64,000 nucleotides of DNA from Anaerolineaceae bacterium (GTDB lineage: Bacteria > Chloroflexota > Anaerolineae > Aggregatilineales > Phototrophicaceae): NCBI GenBank assembly GCA_026708325.1, contig JAPOVC010000020.1, positions 62,001 through 126,000 on the forward strand, written 5' to 3'. Positions 10,221 through 18,968 of the stretch are shown here, piece after piece (position 1 is the stretch's first letter; each line of letters begins with the position of its first letter). The notes under the pieces are model-generated. The model was given only the letters and a program-made list of their open reading frames with translations, made no database searches and was not told the DNA's origin. A program made the position numbers and the translations under genes.

Positions 10221-10840
10221 ACCCGGTAGAGCCCCCTGGCGGCGATGTAGTCGAGCACGGCCGGCGGCACCAGGTCGCTCACGTCTCCGCCCGCCTTCAG
10301 ACGCGCAACGATGTCGTGCGAGGCGTGCGGCAGTGGCGCGCAGTCGACCATGTCAACACTGCGCTCAAGGCCCGGCAGCACTGCTTCATGCATGTCGGGC
10401 CGAACGCATACCCCCGGCCTCGGCACAACCGCCAGGCGGCACAGGGAGACCAGGTCCAGGGGCCGATTCCAGTCGGGAAGATCGCGCAGTGAGTCCGCTC
10501 CCATCACAAACCAGAAACTCGCGTCAGGACTGTCGCGCCGCAACAACCTCATGGTATCGAGGGAATAGTGGGGGCCCGGCCGGTCGACGTCCAGTCGGGA
10601 CAGACACATGCCCGCCTGACCTGTCAGTGCAAGCTCCAGCATCTCCAGGCGCGCCGATGCCGGGGACATGTCCTTTCCCCGCTTGTGGGGCGGGTCGGCG
10701 GCTGGCACGAACAGCACGCGCCCCAGATTCAGGGCGTCCCTGACGGCCCTTGCCAATGCAAGATGCGCGCAATGCGGCGGGTCGAAAGTGCCTCCCAGCA
10801 CGCCGACGCGATCCACTGCTTTCACCCTGCTGCGAACCAT
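10217..10840 (-). CDS. nadD: Nicotinate-nucleotide adenylyltransferase
   Basis: Adenylates nicotinate mononucleotide to deamido-NAD in NAD synthesis. The nucleotidyltransferase motif GGTFDPPHCAHLALAR is near the N-terminus and the second signature appears as SDLVPPAVLDYI at the C-terminus. Total about 207 residues, normal for NadD. The ATG at 10840 overlaps the obgE stop (TGATG); an in-frame ATG at 10852 is also possible. Its position directly after obgE is common. The following gene begins inside its stop. Confidence 0.92.
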   Translation of the reverse strand: MVRSRVKAVDRVGVLGGTFDPPHCAHLALARAVRDALNLGRVLFVPAADPPHKRGKDMSPASARLEMLELALTGQAGMCLSRLDVDRPGPHYSLDTMRLLRRDSPDASFWFVMGADSLRDLPDWNRPLDLVSLCRLAVVPRPGVCVRPDMHEAVLPGLERSVDMVDCAPLPHASHDIVARLKAGGDVSDLVPPAVLDYIAARGLYRV

Positions 10841-12105
10841 CACTCCGACCACTCCAGTTCGTAGTCGCCGATATAGACGGTGTCACCCGCCTTCACGCCC
10901 GCGTTTTCCAGCCCTCCGCTGACGCCCAGGGTCTCCAGAATATGCTGGAAGCGCAGCACGGCCTCGTCGTGGTCCCAGTAAGTCATCGCGGCCGCCCGCT
11001 CAATGCGCGCGCCGCTGACCACAAAACTGCCGTCCACGCTGCGCCGAATCGTAAAACCGGGATCGAAATCGGGCAGTTCCGGCTGGATGGCGCGGGCATC
11101 CACGGCTTCCGCAGGCGTTTCCGGCAGCGTGGCATGGGTCTGCAACAGGCGCGAGACAAAGTCCTGCAGGTGAAGTCGGGTCAGGGCCGAAATGGCCATC
11201 GCATCCACGGCTTCCTGGCGCAGCCTGGCGGCGAGGGCGGGCCAGCGTTCCGCCGCCTCCGGCAGGTCCAGTTTGTTGAAGACCACTATTTGCGGCTTTT
11301 CCGCCAGCCTTTCGTCGAACAGCGCCAGTTCGACGTTGATCTGGTTGTAGTCCGCCAGTGGGTCGGGGCTGGCGCCATCCAGCAGGTGAACCAGCATACG
11401 CGTACGTTGCACGTGCCGCAGAAAGGCATGCCCAAGCCCTACGCCCTGGTGCGCCCCTTCGATCAGCCCGGGTATGTCGGCCAGCACGATCTCCACGTCG
11501 TCGAGTCGCAGTACCCCCAGGTTGGGTTCGAGGGTGGTAAAGGGATAGTTGGCAATTCGCGGGCGAGCCTTGCTGAGCACCGACAGCAAGGTTGACTTGC
11601 CCGCGTTGGGGACGCCCACCAGACCCACGTCGGCAATCAGGCGCAATTCAAGCAGCAATTGACGCTCCCGGCCGGGTTCGCCCTTTTCGGCGATGCGGGG
11701 CGCCTGGCGCGAGGAAGAGCGGAAGCGAGTGTTGCCCCGTCCGCCCCGTCCGCCGGTCGCCACCTCCAGGCGGTCGCCCGGACGCAACAGGTCGCCAATG
11801 ATCGCGCCGCTGTCCGCATCCCGCACCAGGGTGCCGGCCGGAATTGCCAACTCCAGCGCCGCTGCGCTGGCGCCGGTCTGGTTGTTGGGGCCACCACGCG
11901 CGCCACTCGACGCCTGAAAGCGTTGTCGATGCTGAAAACCCGACAGCGTGCTGACCCTGGGGTTGACGACCAGCACGACGTCGCCACCGTGGCCGCCGTC
12001 GCCGCCGGCCGGCCCGCCGCGCGGCACGTATTTCTCGCGGCGGAAGTGAATGAGCCCGTCGCCGCCGTCCCCGCTTCGCACCAGAATTCTGGCTTCGTCA
12101 ATCAT
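10840..12105 (-). CDS. obgE: Obg-family GTPase
   Basis: Ribosome-assembly GTPase (CgtA/Obg) of 421 residues. The glycine-rich Obg fold is visible at the N-terminus (VRSGDGGDGLIHFRREK, GGPAGGDGGHGGDV). The G domain has GVPNAGKSTLLSVL (G1), DIPGLIEG (G3) and NKLD (G4). A C-terminal OCT-like domain ends in VYIGDYELEW. It is read in the clp operon, 33 bp after clpX, and is coupled to nadD. Confidence 0.95.
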   Translation of the reverse strand: MIDEARILVRSGDGGDGLIHFRREKYVPRGGPAGGDGGHGGDVVLVVNPRVSTLSGFQHRQRFQASSGARGGPNNQTGASAAALELAIPAGTLVRDADSGAIIGDLLRPGDRLEVATGGRGGRGNTRFRSSSRQAPRIAEKGEPGRERQLLLELRLIADVGLVGVPNAGKSTLLSVLSKARPRIANYPFTTLEPNLGVLRLDDVEIVLADIPGLIEGAHQGVGLGHAFLRHVQRTRMLVHLLDGASPDPLADYNQINVELALFDERLAEKPQIVVFNKLDLPEAAERWPALAARLRQEAVDAMAISALTRLHLQDFVSRLLQTHATLPETPAEAVDARAIQPELPDFDPGFTIRRSVDGSFVVSGARIERAAAMTYWDHDEAVLRFQHILETLGVSGGLENAGVKAGDTVYIGDYELEWSE

Positions 12106-12138
12106 TGTGTCCGGGCCTGCTTCGGGGCGCCACCTGTT

Positions 12139-13446
12139 TCAGGCGGCGGGTGTCAGACGGCCGTCGGGCAGCCACACCATGGCATTGTCATCGGCGCCAA
12201 ACAGCGACGGGCGATCCTCACCACGGACCGCCCTTTCGGTCAGGACGACCCGCCGTATCGCGTCATTGCCGGGAATCTCGTACATGACGTCCAGCAGCGA
12301 GCGTTCGATGATGGCGCGCAGACCGCGCGCGCCCGTGCCCTGGGCCATCGCCATGGAAGCCGCTGCCTGCAAGGCGGCCTCCGGGAACTCCAGGTCAACG
12401 CCATCCAGTTTCAGCAGATGGCGGTACTGTCTGGTAAGCGCGTTCCTGGGTTCCACCAGAATGCGGACCAGCGCCGCCTCATCCAATGGCTCCACGTCGA
12501 CCATGACCGGCAGCCGACCGGCGAACTCGGGGATCATGCCGTAGGCCACCAGGTCTTCCGGACTGAGCTGGCGTAGCAGCGAGGCCTCGTCCATGGCCAC
12601 CGGCTTACCGGCCGCCTCCCCTGCCCCGACGGCGAAACCCACCCGGCCGCGCCTGCCCAGACGGGTCGCGACCACCTCAGCAAGACCGGAAAACAGTCCG
12701 GCGCAGATGAACAAAATGTTGGCCGTGTCCAGCTGAATGAATTCCTGATGCGGGTGCTTGCGGCCGCCCTGGGGCGGCACGCTGGCCGTGGTGCCCTCGA
12801 TGATCTTCAACAGCGCCTGCTGCACGCCCTCACCGGATACGTCGCGGGTGATGGAGGGATTGTCGCCGGACTTGCGCGCGACCTTGTCGATTTCGTCCAC
12901 ATAAATGATGCCGCGCTCGGCATGCGCGATGTTGCCATCGGCCGCCTGGATCAATCGCAGCAGGATGTTCTCGACGTCCTCTCCCACGTAGCCGGCCTCG
13001 GTCAGGGCCGTTGCATCGACGATGCAGAAGGGGACGTCCAGCATACGCGCCAGGGTGCGCGCCAGCAGGGTCTTGCCGCTGCCTGTTGGCCCGACCATGA
13101 GAATGTTGCTCTTTTCCAGCTCCAGGCCCTCCGGAGCGGCGTCCGCCTGGATCCTCTTGTAGTGATTGTAGACGGCCACACTCAGCACGCGTTTGGCGTG
13201 ATCCTGGCCCACGACGTATTCATCCAGCCGCGCCATGATCTCTTTCGGCGGGCGCAAGGGAGCCGACAGGGGTTCTTCTTGCGCAGCAGCCCCGCCGCTG
13301 TTGTCCTCGTCCAGCATGTGGCGACACAGTTCGACGCAATGGTTGCAGATGCAAACGCCTTGTGGGCCGGTGATCAGGCGCTGAACGTCCGCGCTGCCTC
13401 GCCGGCAAAAGGAGCAGCGCTGCGGCTGCTGCCCGTCATCGCTCAC
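12139..13446 (-). CDS. clpX: ATP-dependent protease ATPase subunit ClpX
   Basis: A 435-residue AAA+ unfoldase that feeds substrates to ClpP. N-terminal C4 zinc finger: CSFCRR and CNHC. Walker [12 protein letters not shown], pore loop GYVGEDVE and Walker [10 protein letters not shown] are present, plus the arginine-finger region near the C-terminus. The start is GTG at 13446 inside the clpP stop (GTGA), so the two subunits are coupled. A nonstandard [10 protein letters not shown] replaces the usual GGAF stretch. Confidence 0.96.
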   Translation of the reverse strand: MSDDGQQPQRCSFCRRGSADVQRLITGPQGVCICNHCVELCRHMLDEDNSGGAAAQEEPLSAPLRPPKEIMARLDEYVVGQDHAKRVLSVAVYNHYKRIQADAAPEGLELEKSNILMVGPTGSGKTLLARTLARMLDVPFCIVDATALTEAGYVGEDVENILLRLIQAADGNIAHAERGIIYVDEIDKVARKSGDNPSITRDVSGEGVQQALLKIIEGTTASVPPQGGRKHPHQEFIQLDTANILFICAGLFSGLAEVVATRLGRRGRVGFAVGAGEAAGKPVAMDEASLLRQLSPEDLVAYGMIPEFAGRLPVMVDVEPLDEAALVRILVEPRNALTRQYRHLLKLDGVDLEFPEAALQAAASMAMAQGTGARGLRAIIERSLLDVMYEIPGNDAIRRVVLTERAVRGEDRPSLFGADDNAMVWLPDGRLTPAA

Positions 13447-14057
13447 TTGCCCTGCTCCTGCGCTCCATTGGCCGCCGTCAGCACCTTGTCGATGATGCCG
13501 TATTCAGCCGCCTGTGACGCGCTCAGGAACAGGTCCCGGTCCTGGTCGCGCTCGATCACGTCGCGGTCCTGGCCGGTATGGTACACGAAGATTTCGATCA
13601 GCCGCTCCTTCAGACGCATGATTTCGTTGGCCTGAATGACGATATCGGAAGCCTGACCCTGGGAGCCGCCCAGGGGCTGGTGCATGTGAATGGTGGCATT
13701 TGGCAGGGCGTAGCGCTGCCCCTTCGCGCCGGCCGTCAGCAGCACGGTGCCGAAGCTGGCCGTCAGGCCCAGCGCCACGGTGCTGACCGGCGCGCTCACC
13801 TGTTGCATGGCATCGTAAATGGCCATGCCGGAGTACACGATTCCGCCCGGGGAATTGATGTACATGTTGATCTGGCGCTCCGGGTCCTGCCCGTTTAGAT
13901 ACAGCAACTGCGCCACAATCAGGTTCGCGATCTGGTCATTGACGGGCGTGCCCATCAGCACGATCCGTTCCTTGAGCAGCAGGGAGAAAATGTCGTAGGC
14001 GCGTTCGCCCCGGCTGCCCTGCTCCACCACCATCGGAATTACGTTGAATGCGTCCAT
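13443..14057 (-). CDS. clpP: ATP-dependent Clp protease proteolytic subunit
   Basis: Serine protease subunit of about 204 residues. Catalytic Ser lies in [10 protein letters not shown], His in IHMHQPLGG and Asp in DRDLFLSA. The start [13 protein letters not shown] at 14057 matches the usual ClpP N-terminus and lies just past the tig stop (TGACATG), 12 nt after GGAG; a second ATG at 14069 directly abuts that site and is less likely. Operon order tig-clpP-clpX is classical. Confidence 0.94.
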   Translation of the reverse strand: MDAFNVIPMVVEQGSRGERAYDIFSLLLKERIVLMGTPVNDQIANLIVAQLLYLNGQDPERQINMYINSPGGIVYSGMAIYDAMQQVSAPVSTVALGLTASFGTVLLTAGAKGQRYALPNATIHMHQPLGGSQGQASDIVIQANEIMRLKERLIEIFVYHTGQDRDVIERDQDRDLFLSASQAAEYGIIDKVLTAANGAQEQGK

Positions 14058-14058
14058 G

Positions 14059-15483
14059 TCAGGGTCCATCTCCTTCAGCGTCCGCTTCCGGTGAATCCTC
14101 CTCCGCCAGTTCGCCACGGGCGATGCTGGCAACGCGCTCCATGACGGCGCGGGTTTGCAACTCGTTGCGCAGGTTTTGCCGCATGCCTTCGTTGTCATAC
14201 ATGCTGCGAAAGGCCTCGGCCTGTTCGCCGAAACGCGCGATACTGCGACCGATCTCTTCTTCCAGCTTGTCCTCGCTGACTTCGATGCCCTCCGCCCGCA
14301 GCAACTCGCCCATGGCAAGCGAGTGCCGTATCAGGGCTTCGGCATTGTCGCGCGACTGTTCTTTCAGTTCCTCGCGGGTGTTGCCGGACATACGAATGTA
14401 GTCTTCAAGGGTCAGGCCTCGCTGGCGCATGTCATGGTCCATCCGCAGCAGCAGGTGCTCCATCTGGTCCTGCACCAGCGCTTCCGGCCAGGAAAAGGTC
14501 GCCCCCTCAATGATGGTCTCCAGCACTTCCTGTGCGAACTCCGAGCTCGCCTGTTCTTCGGCTTCCGAATTGAGCCGCTCGCGGGTCCGGACCCGCAGGG
14601 TCAGCAGACTCGTCGCCCCGACTTCCCCCTCGCCTTCCCCGTCGCTGGCGCTGATACGGGCAGCGAAGTCGTCGTTGAGTTCGGGAAGCGTCACGAGTTC
14701 AATCTTGCGCACGGTCACGCTGAAGGCCACCCTTTTGCCGGAGAGCGTGCCGTGCCGTTCATCATCCTCCGGATACTGCAATTCGAAATCGCGCTGTTCT
14801 TCCAGGGCCGCGCCCAGCAGGGCCTCGGTGAAGCCGGGCGCCGGCTCGCGTTCAGGGGTCAGGGAAAGGACCAGCTGCTGCTCGTCCATGAATTGACGAC
14901 CGGCGGCCTCCTCTCCGTCTCCCTCGTCATCATCCTCACCCGTTTCTTCGGCCCCGTCCTCATCGTCCAGCACGGTGGCTGTCACGGTGGCGTGCACGCG
15001 GTTGCCGGCAGCGACCGGCCGCGGGCTGTCCTCGACCAGCGCCTCGCGTTCCTGCAGCGCCAGCAGCGCGTCATCCACGTCGCCGTCGCTGACCTCCGGC
15101 CGTTCAAACTCCCTGCGGATTGAGCGATAATCGCCCAGGTCCGCGACTGGCTGCAGCGGCAAGGTGTAACGGAAGGTCGGGTCCGGTTCCTGCTCAAAGT
15201 CCTCAAGGGTGCCGGGCCCGTAGGGCTCCAGGCCGGATTCGCCCAGCGCGTCCGGGTAGAGCGCCATCCCCAGGTCTTCCACCGCCGTTTCCAGAATTGC
15301 CGCTTCGCCCACGTGGCTGGCGAGCACACGATAGGGCGCCTTGCCCTTGCGGAAACCTGGAATGCGGACCTGACCTGCGATTTTTCTGGCGGCGCTCTTG
15401 CGCGCCTCGTCCAGACGGCCGGATTCAACCACGACCGTCAGACGGGCCATGCGATTCTCAAGCTGCTCGGTCTGTACGTTCAC
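14059..15483 (-). CDS. tig: Trigger factor
   Basis: Ribosome-bound chaperone/prolyl isomerase of 474 residues. The N-terminal ribosome-binding domain contains [14 protein letters not shown] (the conserved GFRxGxxP loop). The middle FKBP-like domain carries an unusual acidic insertion, about residues 175-192, rich in Glu and Asp. The C-terminal helical domain includes [17 protein letters not shown]. It leads the clp operon. Confidence 0.95.
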   Translation of the reverse strand: MNVQTEQLENRMARLTVVVESGRLDEARKSAARKIAGQVRIPGFRKGKAPYRVLASHVGEAAILETAVEDLGMALYPDALGESGLEPYGPGTLEDFEQEPDPTFRYTLPLQPVADLGDYRSIRREFERPEVSDGDVDDALLALQEREALVEDSPRPVAAGNRVHATVTATVLDDEDGAEETGEDDDEGDGEEAAGRQFMDEQQLVLSLTPEREPAPGFTEALLGAALEEQRDFELQYPEDDERHGTLSGKRVAFSVTVRKIELVTLPELNDDFAARISASDGEGEGEVGATSLLTLRVRTRERLNSEAEEQASSEFAQEVLETIIEGATFSWPEALVQDQMEHLLLRMDHDMRQRGLTLEDYIRMSGNTREELKEQSRDNAEALIRHSLAMGELLRAEGIEVSEDKLEEEIGRSIARFGEQAEAFRSMYDNEGMRQNLRNELQTRAVMERVASIARGELAEEDSPEADAEGDGP

Positions 15484-15518
15484 GTCCTGTTCCCGCTTCC
15501 CTTAGGCGTCGCAGAGTC

Positions 15519-15548
15519 AGTATAGCAGCAGCCCCTCCCGCATGACTA
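15519..15548 (-). promoter_or_regulatory. Candidate promoter of the tig-clp operon
   Basis: Read on the minus strand: TAGTCA (4 of 6 to the -35 consensus), an 18-bp spacer, then TATACT as -10, about 36 nt before the tig start. Prediction from pattern only. Confidence 0.45.
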
Positions 15549-15618
15549 TGGCCGGTTGCCGGCCAGCATTTATCGCGGTTCGCGAGCGGGATCGCAGGGC
15601 GCACCGGCACCTACCGGT

Positions 15619-15647
15619 TTGACCGGCCAGCCATTTCGCGTTACAAA
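15619..15647 (+). promoter_or_regulatory. Sigma70-like promoter of the sugar ABC operon
   Basis: TTGACC (15619-15624), a 17-bp spacer, then TACAAA (15642-15647), about 68 nt before the binding-protein start. The -10 lies in the loop of the inverted repeat listed next, which suggests regulated initiation. Confidence 0.6.
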
Positions 15648-15660
15648 TCAATGGCTGGCC
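15625..15660. promoter_or_regulatory. Perfect 11-bp inverted repeat over the sugar ABC promoter
   Basis: GGCCAGCCATT (15625-15635) and AATGGCTGGCC (15650-15660) are exact reverse complements separated by 14 bp that contain the -10 box. It could be an operator for a sugar-responsive regulator. No regulator gene is adjacent. Confidence 0.55.
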
Positions 15661-15714
15661 CGGATCGCGTTGTCCGGGTCCAAATCGTCAGTTTCCCTTG
15701 CGGAGGTAGTGAAC

Positions 15715-16956
15715 ATGAAACGTTTGTCTCTTTTGCTTGTCCTGTTGTTGCTGGTTGGCGCTTTCAGCGCCTCGGCCCAGGAGGAGATTAACCTGCGCCT
15801 GGCGTCCTGGCAGTGGGAGGATCCCAGTTACGGATCTTTCTGGGAAGACACGACCCAGGCCTTCATGGATGCCAATCCGGGCGTCACCATCGAACGCTTC
15901 TCCTTCCCCATCGATCAGCTGTGGGACCGCATTGACCTTGAGGTTGCGGCCGGTACGCCGCCCGACATCATTGAGGTAACCGGTTTCAACGTCTTCGAAT
16001 ACATGGACAAGGGCGTTCTGGAACCCCTGAATGCCTGCTTCGAAGGTACGGACATCGTGGAGAAGGTGGCCGGTCAGGATACCTACGCCGTCGATGACAT
16101 GGGCAATATGTATGCGTTGAACCTTTCCGCGCGAACGCTGGCGCTGTGGGTCAACCAGCCCATGTTTGATGAAGCCGGCATTGACGTTCCGACGGATTTC
16201 GCAAGCTTCATGGCGGCGTCCCAGGCGCTCACCAACCCCGAGGAAGATGAGTGGGGCCTGGTGCTGACCAACACGGCGCACTCCCGCCTGCACGAAGGCG
16301 TGCTGATCATGGTCGTCGGACACGGCGCCCACTGGACCCTGGATGGCGAGCCGGCCTTCAACCAGCCGGAAGTCATCGCCGGCGTACAATTCTTCAAGGA
16401 CCTCTTTGACGCGGGCGTGATGCCCCGTGGCGTCGACGGCGCCGGCACGCAGTGGCCCTACTTCAACAGCGGCAAGGTCGGCATGACCATCGACGGCCCC
16501 TGGTACTGGGCCAACCTGGGCATCGCCTCGCCGGAGATGCAGGCTGTCGTGACCATCCACCCGATGCCTACGGACTCGGCGCGGCCGACCGGTGGCCCGA
16601 ACAACCTGATCGGCATCGCGGCCGCCGGCCCCCACAAGGACCTCGCCTGCGAGTACATCAAGTCCATCGCCACCACCGAGTGGGGTCAGCAGTGGACCAA
16701 CGGAAGCCGCACCATCAATCCGATCGAGGGCGCGGTGACCGACAGCTTCCTGATGGAGAACCCCTGGTTCCAGACCTTCGCCGAAGACGCGCCGAAGTTC
16801 GCGCCGGTTGCGGCGCCCGGGCTGGAAGTCTATCACGGCGACATCGTACGCATCATCAACAACCGCCTGGTCGAGGTGCTCTATGACGACCGGCCGGTCG
16901 AGGAAGCCATGGCCGACCTGCAGGCCGACGTCGAGGAATTCCTCGAGGACCAGTAG
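15715..16956 (+). CDS. Carbohydrate ABC transporter substrate-binding protein
   Basis: A 413-residue extracytoplasmic binding protein (SBP_bac_1 type). The signal peptide MKRLSLLLVLLLLVGAF ends at ASAQ; there is no lipobox cysteine. The mature protein begins INLRLASWQWEDP, typical of CUT1 binding proteins. SD GGAGG lies 8 nt before the ATG at 15715, so longer upstream readings are rejected. First gene of a binding protein-permease-permease operon; no ATPase is present, so a shared MsiK-type ATPase elsewhere is likely. The particular sugar is not readable. Confidence 0.9.
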   Translation: MKRLSLLLVLLLLVGAFSASAQEEINLRLASWQWEDPSYGSFWEDTTQAFMDANPGVTIERFSFPIDQLWDRIDLEVAAGTPPDIIEVTGFNVFEYMDKGVLEPLNACFEGTDIVEKVAGQDTYAVDDMGNMYALNLSARTLALWVNQPMFDEAGIDVPTDFASFMAASQALTNPEEDEWGLVLTNTAHSRLHEGVLIMVVGHGAHWTLDGEPAFNQPEVIAGVQFFKDLFDAGVMPRGVDGAGTQWPYFNSGKVGMTIDGPWYWANLGIASPEMQAVVTIHPMPTDSARPTGGPNNLIGIAAAGPHKDLACEYIKSIATTEWGQQWTNGSRTINPIEGAVTDSFLMENPWFQTFAEDAPKFAPVAAPGLEVYHGDIVRIINNRLVEVLYDDRPVEEAMADLQADVEEFLEDQ

Positions 16957-17051
16957 TGAGCCTGTCCTGCGGGACTGCAAATCGCCAATGCGGGGCGGGC
17001 GTCATGGCGCCCGTCCCGTCCTGACCTGTCCGACCTGATCATGGCACCTGC

Positions 17052-17939
17052 ATGACCACCTCGCGGAGTTCTCTTCCCTGGCTGCTGCTGGCGCCGGCCG
17101 GCCTGTTGATCATCGCCATCATTTATGTACCGCTGGTCTACAGCGCGCTGATCAGCCTCACGGACGCCCATTTGCTGCGTTTCAGCAGCGCGGAATTCAT
17201 CGGCTTCGGCAATTACGAACGCTTGCTGGCGCGTGCCCGCCTGACCACCTCGTTATGGCGCACCTTCACCTACAGCGCCGGCGTCGTCGTGCTCAGCTTT
17301 CTCACCGGTCTTTTCGTCGCCCTGCTGATGAACAGAACGACCATGCTGCGGGGGCTGACGCGCACCTTGCTGATCATTCCCTGGGCCACGCCATGGCTGG
17401 TCGTGACGCTCATCTGGTACGTAATGTTCAACCCGCAGATCGGCCCCATCAACGAGGTGCTCAACCTGCTGGGCGTGCTGGACGTCGGTCACTCCTGGCT
17501 ATACAGCAGTGAAACCGCCATGCTGTCCATCGTCATCGCCACCAGCTGGCGCCTCTTCCCCGCCGTCACCCTGATCCTGCTGGCCGGTCTACAGGGAATC
17601 CCACCCGAACAGTACGAGGCGGCCGAGGTGGACGGTGCCAGCGCCTGGGCGCGTTTTCGCTACATCACGATGCCCGGCATTCGCACCGTCAGCATCACCA
17701 TGCTCACCCTCCTGACGATCTGGTCCTCCAAGCTCTTTACCATGGCCTGGACCCTGACCCAGGGCGGCCCGGGCGATGCCACCCGTGTCCTTTCCGTCTA
17801 CACCTATCAGGAAGCCTTTGGCTCCAACCGTCTCGGCCGTGGTTCGGCGCTGGCGGTGATCTCGCTGCTCTTCAGTCTCCTGCTGGTGTTCGTCTATCTG
17901 ATCGTGCTGCGCCGCGACGAAGAGAAGGCCGAGGCATGA
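17052..17939 (+). CDS. Sugar ABC transporter permease (MalF-type)
   Basis: A 295-residue inner-membrane permease with six predicted segments (first LLLAPAGLLIIAIIYVPLVY). The EAA loop that contacts the ATPase is EAAEVDGASAWARFRYITMP. It follows the binding protein after 95 bp and overlaps the next permease by 4 nt (ATGA). Confidence 0.92.
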   Translation: MTTSRSSLPWLLLAPAGLLIIAIIYVPLVYSALISLTDAHLLRFSSAEFIGFGNYERLLARARLTTSLWRTFTYSAGVVVLSFLTGLFVALLMNRTTMLRGLTRTLLIIPWATPWLVVTLIWYVMFNPQIGPINEVLNLLGVLDVGHSWLYSSETAMLSIVIATSWRLFPAVTLILLAGLQGIPPEQYEAAEVDGASAWARFRYITMPGIRTVSITMLTLLTIWSSKLFTMAWTLTQGGPGDATRVLSVYTYQEAFGSNRLGRGSALAVISLLFSLLLVFVYLIVLRRDEEKAEA

Positions 17940-18832
17940 GCGTAGCAAGGCCGGGCGTGCGATATTTTGGTGACGGGGGCCTGCTGCAGGACGGAGGCCG
18001 TCGCCGCAGGTTCATCAACAGCCTTGGTTTCGTCGTCGTGCTGGTCACCACCACCATCGCCATCGTTTACCCCTTCTACTGGATGGTGATGGCTTCCTTC
18101 ATGCCCCTTGGCTACAGCCTCGGCAATGAGACGCCCCTGATTTTGCCTAAACAATTCAGCCTTGAGCCCTGGCTCGCCATTTTCCACGAGCGGCCCCTGC
18201 TGCTGTGGCTCGGCAACACGACGATCATCAACGTCACGGCGACCTTCGTCGTGATACCGGTCTCCCTGCTCGCGTCCTACAGCCTCAATCGTTACCGCTT
18301 TCGCGGGCGGATGCCCTTCATCGTCTTCGTGCTGCTCGGCCAGCTGCTGCCCGCCTCGGCCCTGATCGTGCCTCTCTTCCTGATGTTTCGCGACGCCGGT
18401 CTGTTAAACACCACGGGCGGGGTCGTGATCGCCTACATCACCTTCATGCTGCCGACGGCCATCTGGGTCCTTTGGGGTTACATGCAGGGCATCCCCCTGT
18501 ATTTCGAGGAAGCCGCCCTCGTCGACGGCTGCAACCGCTTTCAGGCCTTTCGTCTGGTCACGCTGCCGCTGGCCATGCCCGGCCTCGCGGCGACTTCCCT
18601 GTTCATCTTTCTGGATGGCTGGAACCACTACCTGCTGGCCTTCGTACTGGCCGGCAGCACGGACCAGTGGGTGATCTCGCTGGGGCTCTTCGCCTTTATC
18701 GGCGCCTACCACACCGAAATCGAGCAGATGATGGCGACCTCGGTGGTTGCCGCCGCCCCGGCGCTGGTGGTCTTCGCCCTGCTGCAACGCCACCTGCGAG
18801 GCGGGCTGGCCCTGGGCGGGATGAAGGGCTGA
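17936..18832 (+). CDS. Carbohydrate ABC transporter permease (MalG-type)
   Basis: A 298-residue permease with six predicted segments and the EAA loop EEAALVDGCNRFQAFRLVTL. It ends LLQRHLRGGLALGGMKG; this 3' end is repeated 3.7 kb downstream next to tRNA-Leu (see repeats). Its stop codon sits in the loop of a terminator hairpin. Confidence 0.92.
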   Translation: MSVARPGVRYFGDGGLLQDGGRRRRFINSLGFVVVLVTTTIAIVYPFYWMVMASFMPLGYSLGNETPLILPKQFSLEPWLAIFHERPLLLWLGNTTIINVTATFVVIPVSLLASYSLNRYRFRGRMPFIVFVLLGQLLPASALIVPLFLMFRDAGLLNTTGGVVIAYITFMLPTAIWVLWGYMQGIPLYFEEAALVDGCNRFQAFRLVTLPLAMPGLAATSLFIFLDGWNHYLLAFVLAGSTDQWVISLGLFAFIGAYHTEIEQMMATSVVAAAPALVVFALLQRHLRGGLALGGMKG

Positions 18833-18834
18833 GC
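18777..18834 (+). repeat. 58-bp direct repeat, left copy (permease 3' end)
   Basis: Matches 22484-22541 with five mismatches. All five fall on third codon positions of the permease frame and are synonymous, so both copies encode LLQRHLRGGLALGGMKG plus stop. The pair brackets the helicase gene. Confidence 0.9.
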
Positions 18835-18843
18835 CCTTTTTTT
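18825..18843 (+). terminator. Intrinsic terminator overlapping the permease stop codon
   Basis: AGGGC and GCCCT form a 5-bp stem whose 3-nt loop is the TGA stop of the permease, followed by a T run (18837-18843). Ends the sugar ABC transcript. In the right repeat copy the second arm and T run are missing. Confidence 0.75.
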
Positions 18844-18873
18844 CCATAGGCCTTCAATTCGCTCCCTTTTTTG

Positions 18874-18889
18874 CCCCATATAATTGGGG
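18874..18889. promoter_or_regulatory. Inverted repeat enclosing a TATAAT box, upstream of the helicase
   Basis: CCCCA-TATAAT-TGGGG: a perfect 5-bp inverted repeat whose centre is a consensus -10 box at 18879-18884. No convincing -35 at 16-18 bp. A second inverted repeat, CCCAA/TTGGG, lies at 18924-18940. Together they look like a controlled promoter for the helicase. Confidence 0.4.
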
Positions 18890-18968
18890 TTGCTCCAGCA
18901 CTCACATAATCTGTACACTTTGTCCCAATTTCGCGTTGGGCATTTTACGTCTCACCACAGGAGGGGAC

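Noticed and set aside
15556..15714. Longer N-terminus of the sugar-binding protein
   Set aside because: The upstream reading covers the promoter and inverted repeat; a strong ribosome site and signal peptide fix the start at 15715.
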